Positions 11,938 through 23,400 of a stretch of 64,000 nt of DNA are shown here, piece by piece. The DNA comes from Mya arenaria (lineage: Eukaryota > Mollusca > Bivalvia > Myida > Myidae), in assembly GCF_026914265.1 (NCBI RefSeq), contig NC_069123.1, forward strand, positions 51,282,949 through 51,346,948. The letters run 5' to 3'. Made by a program: the position numbers and the translations under genes. Under the pieces are notes generated by a model. The model saw only the letters and a list, made by a program, of their open reading frames with translations, made no database searches and was not told where the DNA came from. Position 1 is the stretch's first letter, and each line of letters opens with the position of its first letter.

Positions 11938-13581
11938 TCACTGTGGGGGAATGGACACCGGATATAGCTCAAAAAGTGATAAATCGATAAGTGTTTGATT
12001 TTGACTCATGGAAAGTTTTCTATAATTTCTTTGTATTTTATGGTTATATATTATCAAACTCGATGTGTTTCGAATTACTTGATCATGTGCAATATAAGAC
12101 TATGATGGAAATGTGTCTCCTCTTTTGTATAATAGCCCAATTCTCGCCGAAAGTAGCATGATCGCTCACAAATGTTCATTTATGTGGTACGATTTCAAAC
12201 ATAAATCAACAAAGTGAAAATCAAAATAAAAACTGAATCGAGCGATTTCTTTGTAATAACATTATCTAGTAATGTGTAAGATATCAATACGATGTTTTGT
12301 TGTTACGGAGATATTCATACCTTTTGATGCCTTGGCGGTGTACTGGGTATAGATGAAGCAAATAAATAAATGCACAGGGGAAAGCTATTAAGTGGACTGG
12401 GGATAGTAACGATGTATTTAGAATCAAGAGACTGTGATAATGATTACGGCCTTTTACCTATACGCGAGCTCGAGGGAAATTGTTCGATGTTGTCCAAATC
12501 GAGGGATGACAGCAAAAAAATGTTGCTGTTTTTTGTATCTGTATGCACTTAGAACTGTTTCATTCATACAGATTAGTTTACCATGATGTGTTTTTCACAA
12601 GCATCAACGTTCGAGTCGCAAATATCTAAATATTTGAAATACGCCAGTAATCTGATTTATTTAGGAACACAAAACATTTGACCGTATAATGTATGTGGTG
12701 TTTGCCATTCATGTATACAGTATTGCTTTGTAAATCAAGTAGGTACGTTTTTGCACACAGAAAGTCATCAGTAGGGAATGAGATATTGTGATCAAATTTG
12801 GAACACGTGAAGCTTTTTTCTAAGCTTGGGTCGATGTTGCTATTACTTAGAACAGAATAATAGTCTCTGCTCGTTCACTTCAGTGAGAAAGTATGTATTG
12901 TGACCAACCCTGACAATTAAGCAGCTTGCATATGTACGTTCATTTAGGTGAGCATGGATCAAACTCATTGTTAACTAAAGTTTGCTCAATAATTTCTTAT
13001 CAAATTGTACTCCCACTTTTTGCAGATTATTTGAAACAGACATACATGTATATTGTATATTAGCAGTGTTACCCTTCAATTTTTGTCCCATTTTACATGT
13101 TATCACCAGCCCACATATCTCAACTTTGAAACTATCCTCAGTACATAATACGGCTATCCCCAGTACAGTACGGTGAACATTTCTAAGGGCATATCTTTAA
13201 CAGTTTAAAAGTTCCATTGCCAGTTCTTACATTAAAAATAGTTGAGCTTATGCTTGTGAAATCCTTCGATTAAGATTTTTTATTCATTTGATATATTTCC
13301 TAAAAATAACAATACTTGTCGAAATTCTGTAAGTTTCGAGGTGATCATCTCAGATTTGAAGAAACATATTATGGGGTCTGCTAATTCGTAAGCACTTTAA
13401 AGTATACCATAGGCCAAATTTGGCATTCAGCTATTAGTGCAAACACTTGTTTCATTTGTGGATACGGTAGACATGCGTTAACACAGCAAGATCTTACCTC
13501 TGGTAAAGAAAAACAACTGCATAATTGTCTGTTTACTTATCACTTTTTGAGCTATATCCGGTGTCCGTTCCCATACAGTGA
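11938..13581. mobile_element. 1.64-kb TIR element without transposase
   Basis: Near-identical inverted ends of about 45 bp are seen. The left begins TCACTGTGGGGGAATGGACA and the right reads the same inward from 13581 with a few changes. Both continue CCGGATATAGCTCAAAAAGT. The interior has no conserved protein, so it is a non-autonomous TIR transposon upstream of MMD exon 1. Flanking bases suggest a short duplication (GCT on both sides), which is not decisive for a superfamily. Confidence 0.75.
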
Positions 13582-13816
13582 GCTTGTTAGTGAAAAAAAT
13601 AAAACACTGATGAGGCAAATAACATCAGAAAAGTGAGAACTAGGGTATAAAAGAGAACACAATTTAGGTAACATGATAAAAAGTGACTGGTGAACTGGTA
13701 AAAGGATAAAAACACTGCTCGCTTATCTAATGCTTAATGGTTGCCACAGCCACTTTGAATGTGTCAGGGGTGGGGATAGTGACAATATGATTTGGCAAAC
13801 TCTTCCAAAGTAAAAC

Positions 13817-14315
13817 CTAGTGAGGATAGAATGAAAATTTGCGATAGTCAGTTTTTACTTGAATTTGTCTGAAACATAGTGGGTGCATTAGTCTGGTAAA
13901 TCTTATTGGTGTTTGAATATAAGATGGCAGCGTAATAGCAATATGATGATGGTATATGTTGTAAAACATTACAAGTCGGGAATCCAGTCTACGTTGTTCA
14001 AGTGAGCGCCAACCAAGACTTTCCTGCATGTTTGTAACACTGGAGAGAGAAGTCATGTTTAACCCAACGAATAGCCCGACATTGAACCATTTCAATTTTA
14101 TTGGTGTTTGATTTTGTGTGTGGGTGCCAAATTGTGCTTGCATATTCTAACTGCGGACGGACAAGGGTTTTGTAAGCTAAAGTCCTAACACTTTCTGTTT
14201 TTGTTTTTATATTTCTTTTAATGAAGTTGAGAGTATTATTTCCATTGGTGGTAATTCTTGAAATGTGAGTGTTCCAGGTGAGATCTACCACCATAGAAAT
14301 ACTTAATGGAAACAA
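13817..14315 (-). pseudogene. Decayed LINE ORF2 fragment, end of the reverse transcriptase region
   Basis: Two overlapping minus-strand frames together show the usual C-terminal RT block of CR1/jockey-type LINEs: DLTWNTHISRITTNGN, KTLVRPQLEYASTIWHPHT, KIEMVQCRAIRWV, then LGWRSLEQRRLDSRLVMFY in the other frame. A frameshift lies between the two parts near 14020-14040. The catalytic YxDD part is absent, so this is a 5'-truncated dead copy. Confidence 0.85.
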
Positions 14316-14319
14316 AACT

Positions 14320-15890
14320 ATGGCTTAATGTTGTTATAAAACCCTAAGTTAAGACTATCGGGGACAAAACATAAATATTGCTTCCTGAGAGTACTGTAAT
14401 GTATTCAACATTATTACTTCATATCTATCATATGAATAGCTTTAATAAATTAGTCTAATAGTTGAACCCATTGTGTCAACTTCTGCAAGGACCTTGACCA
14501 TTCACAAAAAATTATATGCACTGCACCTGGTTTGAACTTTGTGGCAAGTTGCACCAGTTGCAAAATGTGTCAGCGATTCATTACTGTAAGGCAAATTATT
14601 TAAGCAAGCAATATTTTAGTGCTGCCCTATTGTGACAAAAGCTCACCAAACTCAACTTGAGCTACTTGACCCAGATATACATTACTGAAGACCTGGGAAG
14701 ATTACCATATTATTCGTCCCAGTGAAGACCATGAGCAGTGTCTTCTTGCAGAGACAATCTCAAGTGTGGCGAATTTACAATCTGCCAAGACAGGGTTTAT
14801 ACAAGAGGAAGACGGACATTGGATACCTTTATAACAAAGTAAAATAATATACAAATACATAAGTCATTCGTAATAGATACCCTTAAATTTGTAAAATTAA
14901 GCACATTTAATTGTATGAACACATAAAACAGGCATAAATGTGACTTACTGTGCCTAAAAGACTGAACATTATACATTAATAGTAAAATAAATTATCACTG
15001 CACATGACACAAACTATGGTTTGACGAAACATGGCAATTATCAAAAGAAATGCTTTAATAATAAATGCTAGTGAATTCCTCCATGTTATGCCAGTCTATA
15101 GAATAAAGATTTGCAGTGCTGGAAGAGCAAAATAATACCATTTATTCATGATTTTTATCCAAATGATATTGCAGTTCAAGAGTAAACATTAATCCATCAA
15201 CTTAATGTACTTTATTTGGTACCAGTTCTTCACTATAAAATCACACATTTGGTAATTTCAAAAACAGAAAATTATCAAAATACGGAAAAGTCCTGGTCTT
15301 CTGGTCCATTTGATAGTTGTAAAACAGGGTAAGAGCCACACGCTTTAGATAGCGAAAACAAACATTTAACATGTGAAATAATTGGATATTAACAAAAAGT
15401 TATGTGTGACATCAGATCACACTAATGAACACATGCAGGTGATAAAATCATGAACAGTATGCAAAACAGCACAATAATGGGTATATTACAAGAATGGATA
15501 CAATACATTAACACATTAAAAATCAGTTAAAATTCCAACTTTAAAAAATAGCTGTCGCCAGTCCTGTCCGGCATTTTATTCTAACCATATACTACTTATT
15601 GGTGTTAATTTATTAACTTTAGGGTCAAGCTCCCTCGGAAAGTAAAAAAAAATGATAAAGTGTTTGCTAGTTATTGAGTTTTCTTGCTTAAAGCATGCCA
15701 TGTTGGCCATTTTGGGTGTGTCGCCATTGATAGTCCTATTATTCAAGTAGCGTTAGTATTGACAAAATGTATGAAAAATGTTATTTCTGTGGTGTATTTT
15801 ATACATAACTGTTTTAATTTATCAATTCTCAAACCCTCGTTCAAAACACATTACCGATACATTCAAAATTGCAAAAAGTTGCGTGTCGCC
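14320..15890. other. Intergenic DNA with no recognised feature
   Basis: AT-rich sequence without conserved reading frames, RNA genes or clear repeats on either strand. Confidence 0.5.
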
Positions 15891-15897
15891 AATTTAC

Positions 15898-18800
15898 ATC
15901 AGATACGTTAACGCTTTTCACAATACAAAATTTATTGCACAATATAAACATAGAATATTATGATATGGCGTATTATAGTACTGAAGGTATGAACTAACAT
16001 AATAAAAGTTAAAATACATGGCATGATTTATGTTTTGTTCACACGATGATGCCAAATCCATAAAAGTGCCAGTCAGACAGTCAAAACGCATCAGATATGT
16101 TAAGCTGTTAATGCTATTTGTGACAACAACTTGACTGTCACCAGTCCTAAATGTCGGCGATTTGTAAGTATATATGTATACCTTTGAAAACATATAAGAA
16201 GTAAAAATGATATAGAAAAATTAGAAAAAAATAAGCATTATACAAATTATGCGCATCAGATACGTTTTCATCAAATACGTTAACAACAAAACACAGATCA
16301 TCTTATCTCATCGATTTTCCGTTTTTTTAGTATTCGTGAATTATTTCAACTGTTTTTTTAAATGTCATACGTATCCCAAATGATGACGTAATCAACAAGA
16401 TGTCTGAATATTAAAACATACACGTTGAACAGGTCATTTTGGTGAATTCGTCTTTATACAGAGGTTAAGTGAAACAAGCTTTTATTGAATTTCACATACT
16501 TTGACATTATTATTTATTGTTAAACTATAATTTACTACATCTAGTGGGTTATTAATAAAATAATCACTGTCGTTCCTATGAAAAAGCCTCTCAAACAATG
16601 TTAACGTATTTGATGATTTTGTTAACGTATCTGATGATTGTTCTTGTTCGAGCAAACTGAGGAAAAAAATAGTGTTGTATCGTCTCCAAAATGTTACAAT
16701 GCCGTTGGAATTCCTAGTGTTGTATGTCGCAAGTACAATTTTATTCTTTAACCTTTACTTTTGATATTTGTCTAGGTCAAAGATGACCAAAAGTAGAGCC
16801 GAGTATCAGAGAGAATATAGAGAAAGAAAAAAGAAGAAGGATCCTAACTATCTGAACTCAGAGCGTATAAGAGCTAAAGGAAACAGAGTGTCGATATCCA
16901 AAACGAGTAAGAGAGAACAATCAGCAATAAGGCATAGAAATAAAGAGTACAGTAAAAGATACAGAGCCAAATTAAAGATTAAATCCACATTGAATAAACC
17001 AATCAAGCCAGGAATTGATCTCAGAACAAGTTCCAACAGTATCAAGTTCGACTGATACTTGTATTACGGTAGAACAATGCCAAGAAAATCAAAGTCAGAC
17101 AACGTTACTACAGAAAATGACAGTAAAGCTCAATTTCAAAAGAAAAAATCAGGCCAGAAGATAAAAAGGTCTAAATGTTTGCGACAAGCAAGCTACAAGG
17201 TATGTTCACTTATGAACAAGGTAAATGAGCTAAAGAGAGAAAAGAAAACACTGCAGAAAAGATTTCAGAGATTGAAAGAATAAAAAAGAAAGCCCAATAC
17301 ATCAGCTGGTATGTCATCAGTACGGTCTGATGATAAAGGAAATCAAATGACGCCTAGATCACAAACGAAGCATGACTTAAATATCCTTTGAATAAAGAGT
17401 CGTTCGAGAAAAGTAGTGAAAAAACTTGAGATGTCAAATGCTATTCTTGCTGAAGTAAGAGATGCAGTACAGAAGACGAAATCTCAGTCAGAGAGAGGAG
17501 TGATTATGAGAGTGATAATTGGCAAAATATTGAAAAAGTACAAGTGTCTAGACACTGTCCGAAAACAGACTGGTCTTGGTAGAAAGGGCATGAGTAAGAC
17601 AAACACCAAACAGGTCAACCCTATAGTACGAAAGCGCCTTGAAAAAGAGAGAAACATGATCAAGACAAAAGTCATTCAGTTCATGGAAAGAGACGATGTT
17701 AGTATCCAGATGCCTGGGAAGAAAGACTGCAAAACTTATGAAGGTGAACAGAGACAAGTGCGCATCCTAAATGATTATCTAGGAAACATATATGAGATAT
17801 ACAAAGCTGAAAATCCAACAGAGAAGCTGTCAAAGTCAGTATTCAGCAGGTTCAGACCAACATATATACTGTTGACAAACTTGATTTCTAGAAATACTTG
17901 CCTCTGTAGCAAACACCAAAACTTTGCAATGAAGTTAAAAGCGATGAGATCGGCAAAACTAGAAATATTGCCCAACCCTGAAACAGTAGGGAAAACTATA
18001 AACATGGATGGAATGATGGATATTTTGTCCAAACTAGACGATTCAGAAAAGGTTACATTTGAAAAGTGGCAAAGGGTGAATGATGATGATGACAGCAAGA
18101 AGAGGATGAAGATTGTAAAGGTGGAAATGGAAAAAGTAGAATTTCAAGTATGATGAGAAATGAATATGATGATTTTCTGGGCCATGTTGGGAGGGTAAGA
18201 TCTCAGTATGAAGCACTGAAACAATTGAAAGCAAACTTGCCACCGAATCATGTAATAGTAAACATGGATTTTGCTGAAAATTTTACATGTGGGAACATGG
18301 ATGAGATTCAAAGCGCCTACTGGAATGCTGCATCTGTGACACTTCATCCAGTAGTCGTATATTACAAAGACGACTCCGATGAACATATGAATTACATCTT
18401 TATTTCCGATGTTGGCAACCATAATGCTACAGCTGTGTACACTATCCTGAAAGGTCTCGTTCCCTGCATTAAAGAGATGTTACCCTCCACAACAATGGTC
18501 CACTACTGGACTGATAGTCCATCGTCACAGTACCAAAATAGGTATATATTCAACCTCCTGACAAAGCACAAAGAACTATTTGGCACTGAAGCTCGATGGA
18601 ACTATTACTAATGCGGACATGGCAAAGGGCCATGTGATGGACTAGGGGGTGTTGCAAAAAAACAAGCTGGCAATGCCTGCAAATAAGGAAGGGCGACAAT
18701 ACAAAATGCTAGACTTTTTTAACTGGGCAAAGGCAAACCAAAAAAGCATTAAGTACAAATTCTACTCACAAACTGAGTACGATAACAGTGCAACTGAACT

Positions 18801-19886
18801 TAACGAAGACAAATCGAAAGCAATCCCTGGAACAATGAAGCTCCATGCGATCATTCATGTAAGAAATCAGTTTTACACAGCTACTACATCTTGCTATTGC
18901 GCTCGGTGTTTGGCAAATGACCCATGCATGCACTGGGAAACAGTTCAAAACAACAAACCTGAAAATGAAACATCTAATGGGCAGAAGCATGTCCCTGCAG
19001 TTGGAACGTTTGTTCTGGCCATATATGACAGAAAAATTTACGTGGGAAAAGTCTTAGAGGTTGACTGCAATTCTAAGGATGCCATGTTTCATTTATGGAA
19101 AAGACCCGAGGCAAAGGTCCGATGCTGCTTTTCAGATGGCCCTCAAGAGCTGATGACTTGTGGGTTAACTTCGAAGACATCATATCTACAATAGAAGAAC
19201 CTTCCCCCTATGGCAAGACCAAGAGGCAATACCGATTGAACAATGATGATGTCGCCTTAATTGCTGATGATAAATAATTGTTGTTTCGACGTTTAAACGT
19301 TCCTATTATTTTCACAATTATATGAGAATTATCACTATATTCAAATATTCTCATATAGTTATAGTTATATGCACCTTAAACTGCGATAATGTATGTAGTT
19401 GTGGTATAAAAATGATTTAACAATTATGGATACAGTTGATGATGTTGGTTTATGCTGTTAATTTTAACTTTGTTGTCAGTTTACTATGTTATTAAGTCAA
19501 TGATGTTTTCCATCAGATACGTTAAAATTTTAGTGACCTAAGATTCACGTAAAATATATTTTTAGATATCTAGAAACATTAATCAATTTATACAAATCAA
19601 CTGAGAAAGTTAGCGTGTAATACTTATAAAAATGACTTTATATTGTGTGGATTATATTAGGATATATGAGGAATGACAGATATGTTATATAAATTGAAAT
19701 TTTAAAGTTGTCGAAATATTAGTTATGTTTTAATTGAAAGCATAATGACATGCCTCAAACCTAAACAAAACATATCCGATTTTGATTATAATAAATTAAT
19801 GTTTCTAAATTTCAATTAAAACTTGGTATTAAATAACGAAGTCCACTTTTGACTAAAGAATTATCATTATTTAACGTATCTGATGC
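15898..19886 (+). mobile_element. DNA transposon with repeated 14-bp end motif
   Basis: The transposase remnant at 16783-19277 is flanked by recurring copies of ATCAGATACGTTAA. Plus-strand copies lie near 15898, 16088, 16254, 16269 and 19512; minus-strand copies near 16599, 16621 and 19871. The outermost copies (15898 and 19871-19886) are inverted relative to each other and are my estimate of the element ends. The clustered inner copies look like subterminal transposase binding sites. No target duplication could be confirmed. Confidence 0.55.
16783..19277 (+). pseudogene. Broken DDE-type transposase of a cut-and-paste DNA transposon
   Basis: Pieces in order: a basic N-terminal block (EYQREYRERKKKKDP, 16783-17055); a Lys-rich coiled-coil-like block (about 17100-17283); a helical block with Cys pairs (17416-18150); an RNase H-like core (18150-18611) with NMDFAENF, HPVVVYYKD, ISDVGNH and HYWTDSPSSQY; then GHGKGPCDGLGG and a C-terminal FRWPSRADDLWVNFEDI block. 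Breaks seen: stops after 17055 and 17283, a frame change near 18140, TAA at 18609-18611 between WNYY and GHGKGP, a frame change at the A-run near 18655, and another near 19130. Some early gaps might be introns. The D/D/D-H-G-K-G-P-C-D pattern is that of an uncharacterised metazoan transposase group, possibly Sola-like; the superfamily is not settled. Confidence 0.7.
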
Positions 19887-19889
19887 ATT

Positions 19890-20437
19890 AAAACTAAACC
19901 TTCCTTAACTTGACCAGTTCAGACATTGTGTATGTGATTACAAATGACCCACTATCAGTTTTCTGTTGCTTAAGTGTTCTAGTTTCAATAAATATTGAGA
20001 TAAAAGTAAACATATTCAGGTTGTTTTTCTACATTTTCATCAATGAAGTTGGAATTGTAACTGATTTTGAATGTAACAGACACTATGACACTACAAATAA
20101 TGTAGTATATTATCTACACAGATAAATAAAAATTCTATGTAATAATCCACACCTTTAAAATCTATGCTAAATTAGTTAATAAAAGGAATAGCTTGCTAAA
20201 GACAGGGCTAAAATTTAAACTAATTCTATCAGAAAAAAGTTGATTTTCAATTAATGTAAAATATAAAAAGCTTAAAAAATTGGTCAACAGTTAACATAGT
20301 TAATACAAATTGAGCTGAGAGGTATATTTGCGAATTATGAAAATATGGAACAATATTTGAAATAGAAGTGATAAAATAATGAAAATATCACTGAAGAGTG
20401 TCGATGCATAGATAAATGGTAATACTGTCAAGTCTGG
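19890..20437. other. Downstream flank and probable 3' UTR of TK1
   Basis: AT-rich DNA following the TK1 stop on the minus strand. No reading frame or repeat is supported. A minus-strand AATAAA was not found close to the stop, so the transcript end is unknown. Confidence 0.4.
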
Positions 20438-23400
20438 TTAGATTCTTGGTGGTGCGGTAAATGTGAGCTGGCGGTTGATGCTTCCAGTCAGGTCTTTGAG
20501 GGATCGTTCTTCCTGGAGGGTGGGGGTACCTCGCTGTAAAGAGGTCGCAGACTTGACTGGGGATTTCAACTTGTATGGGGAGACCATTGGGGACTTCCGT
20601 GGAGATTTTTTGGTAGGAGATTTGAAGCAGTCTCTACAAACTGCCCGATACATGTCAGCCCCTCCTATCACTTCTACCTGCAGATTTTAACCAAAAAAAT
20701 TACATGAACGGGAAAAAAATCAGAATGCATATAAAAAATAAAAAAGATAACTGTTCAGCTGAGCTCCATATTAAATGTAGTACAAAGTTCCATTTGATAT
20801 ATGCAAAAAATGGAATTCTCTTAAAGTGTGGTCATTTTTATATGTGCGCGGTTTTCATTATTAATTAAACCAACTCTTTTTTTACTAAATGTACTTCATG
20901 TGTATGTATTTAAATGTTTAATTATCTATCCATAACCATATCCTTAGATCATTTAGATTCTCACCGACTGGTCAGTGGTCATTCTTTTTGTGAAGTAACC
21001 ATCAGAATTACATGTCATGCACACTGCAGACAGCTTGATTACATTTTCTGCCAGTGGAACCAGATTCAAGATGTTTCCAAATCCCTGAAATAAAAGTGTC
21101 CAGTTAATGATAGTAACAATACTTGACACACCAGTGTATTGTTTTTTTTTTAATTTCTATTGAATCACAATGAAAAGTAGTTATTAAAAAAAGTTAATTT
21201 TTACCATATGTAGAAGCAATCTTTGTATGTTTATGTTTATTTAATAACAACGCCTTACATTAAAATTTAAATACATGCAGAATGGCTAAAATGCACTCTA
21301 AAAACTAAAATAAAGAACTTGATCGTATACTTTTATTTTATCTTGTTAAAAGATTTTATCATAGAATTGAAATGTTGGTTAAAATATGTACATAAATACC
21401 ATTTAGATATATCAACATTAGACACTATCAAAGAAGATAAATCTTCGCATTTATTCTTAAAAAAAGATGACACTCTATCAAGCTTTTAAATATAAAATAG
21501 GTTCTCTATCGAAGAGTTTAATCAAATCGGTACCATATGATAGGCAAAGAATAAAAGATAAACAATAACAAAATCTTTTCTTAGCCCAGTGGTCGAAATA
21601 AGCACAAGCCTGTAAGCGATGCACTGGTCAAATGCTTTCTGGGCTTCCTAATCCTGAATTTTATATAGCACCAAGCGCTGCTAAGCATCAGACTTAAGAA
21701 GTTGGGCATGTTCAACCAAAAGATGAATTTCCATGACTGTTAGCCATTACTATTGAAATCAGTTAAGAGCCTACCTTTCTCTGGAATGTTCCATCTAATG
21801 CTGCAACAATGACCACCTTGCCTTTGTCTGCCATCTCATCACAGAACGACACAACATCTGGGAACTGAAGTAGTCAGAAGGAGTAACATACAAGTCTCTA
21901 CATAATGGATGTATTTGTTTAATTTACTCAATTAGAAAGATACAGCACTTTTTTGATACATTTTCACTAAACACTGAAAGAAAAAGTTTTGGTAATAAGG
22001 ACAGTGTTTTTTTTCTGACTAAAAATGGGACTAAAATTCGGCACCACTCACAAAAAAAAAAACCCATCAAGTACTAGAAACAGTATGCTTTTCCCAAAAC
22101 TTTGAATATATTTTTTTTTTTTATGAAGACAACTATTAATAAATCTACTAGTACCGATGTTTTAAAGTGGTCATATTTTCTTTAAAAAGCAGGCTTTGCT
22201 TTCTCTTCTTGAAACAATGGTAAAGTTACAATTTTAGGCATTTGGCGCAATTTTACAATTCAAACGATCCTAGCCTCATTCAAATAACGGAAAAAATGAC
22301 TTCAATTTGTTAAAGTCTTATCTGTAGCACTGCACACAATTATCATATCAACTACTGGAATTATCAACACTTTGCTAGACTTATGTCAGTATGGTTATTT
22401 ATTAACTAGTATGTAATTTATCATTAAGAAAACAAGAACTGTCACGGAGACAGCGCGCTCGACTATTCCGCCGCTTTTCAGTGTAAGGATTGAAAAGTTT
22501 TGGCCAAACATGCATGGATCACTGTTAGATTAGATTTCAATGCAATACATGATGTATTTGCTGAGATATTAACATAAATGTGGTTTTAACCAGAATTTTT
22601 AAGTGTAATAATAAAGGGCCATTATTTGCAAAACACAGTTATCTAACTTGATTATTCAATTAGGTTGGGTGGTTGTATAAAGTCTCAATGCAATTTATCT
22701 AGTAGTTGCTGAGATATTAACCTATGTGTGCTTGCACGCAAAACCTTAACCAGAATTTCTAAGTCAAATAATAAAAGCCTATTTTTTGCATTTAATGCAA
22801 ACAAGAGTTATCTTACTTGGTTAAATAAGTAGGTTGGATGGTTGAGTACCATTGTATCAATTCTCAATGCAATACCTCAAGTAGTTGCTGAGATATTAAC
22901 CTATGTGTGCTTGCACGCAAAACCATAACCAGAATTTCTAAGTCAAATAATAAAGGCCTTTTATTTGCATTAAATGCAAACTAGAGTTATCTAACTTGGT
23001 TAATTGAGTAGGTTGGATGGTTGAGTACCATTGTATCAAGTCTCAATGCAATACATCAAGTAGTTGCTGAGATATTAACCTATGTGTGCTTGCATGCAAA
23101 ACCTTAACCAGAATTTCTAAGTCAAATATTAAAGGCCTATTATTGGCATTAAATGCAAAGTAGAGCTATCAAACTTGGTTAATTAAGTAGGTTGGATGGT
23201 TGAGTACCATTGTATAAAGTCTCAATGCAATACCTCAAGTAGTTGCTGAGGTATTTACCTATGTGTGCTTGCACGCAAAACCTTAACCAAGGGGTGACGC
23301 CGACGCTTGGGTGAGTAGTATAGCTCTCCATATTCTTCGAATAGTCGAGCTAAAAACCTGCACATACAAACTGTCCCTCGTCGATGCCAATGATTTCGTA

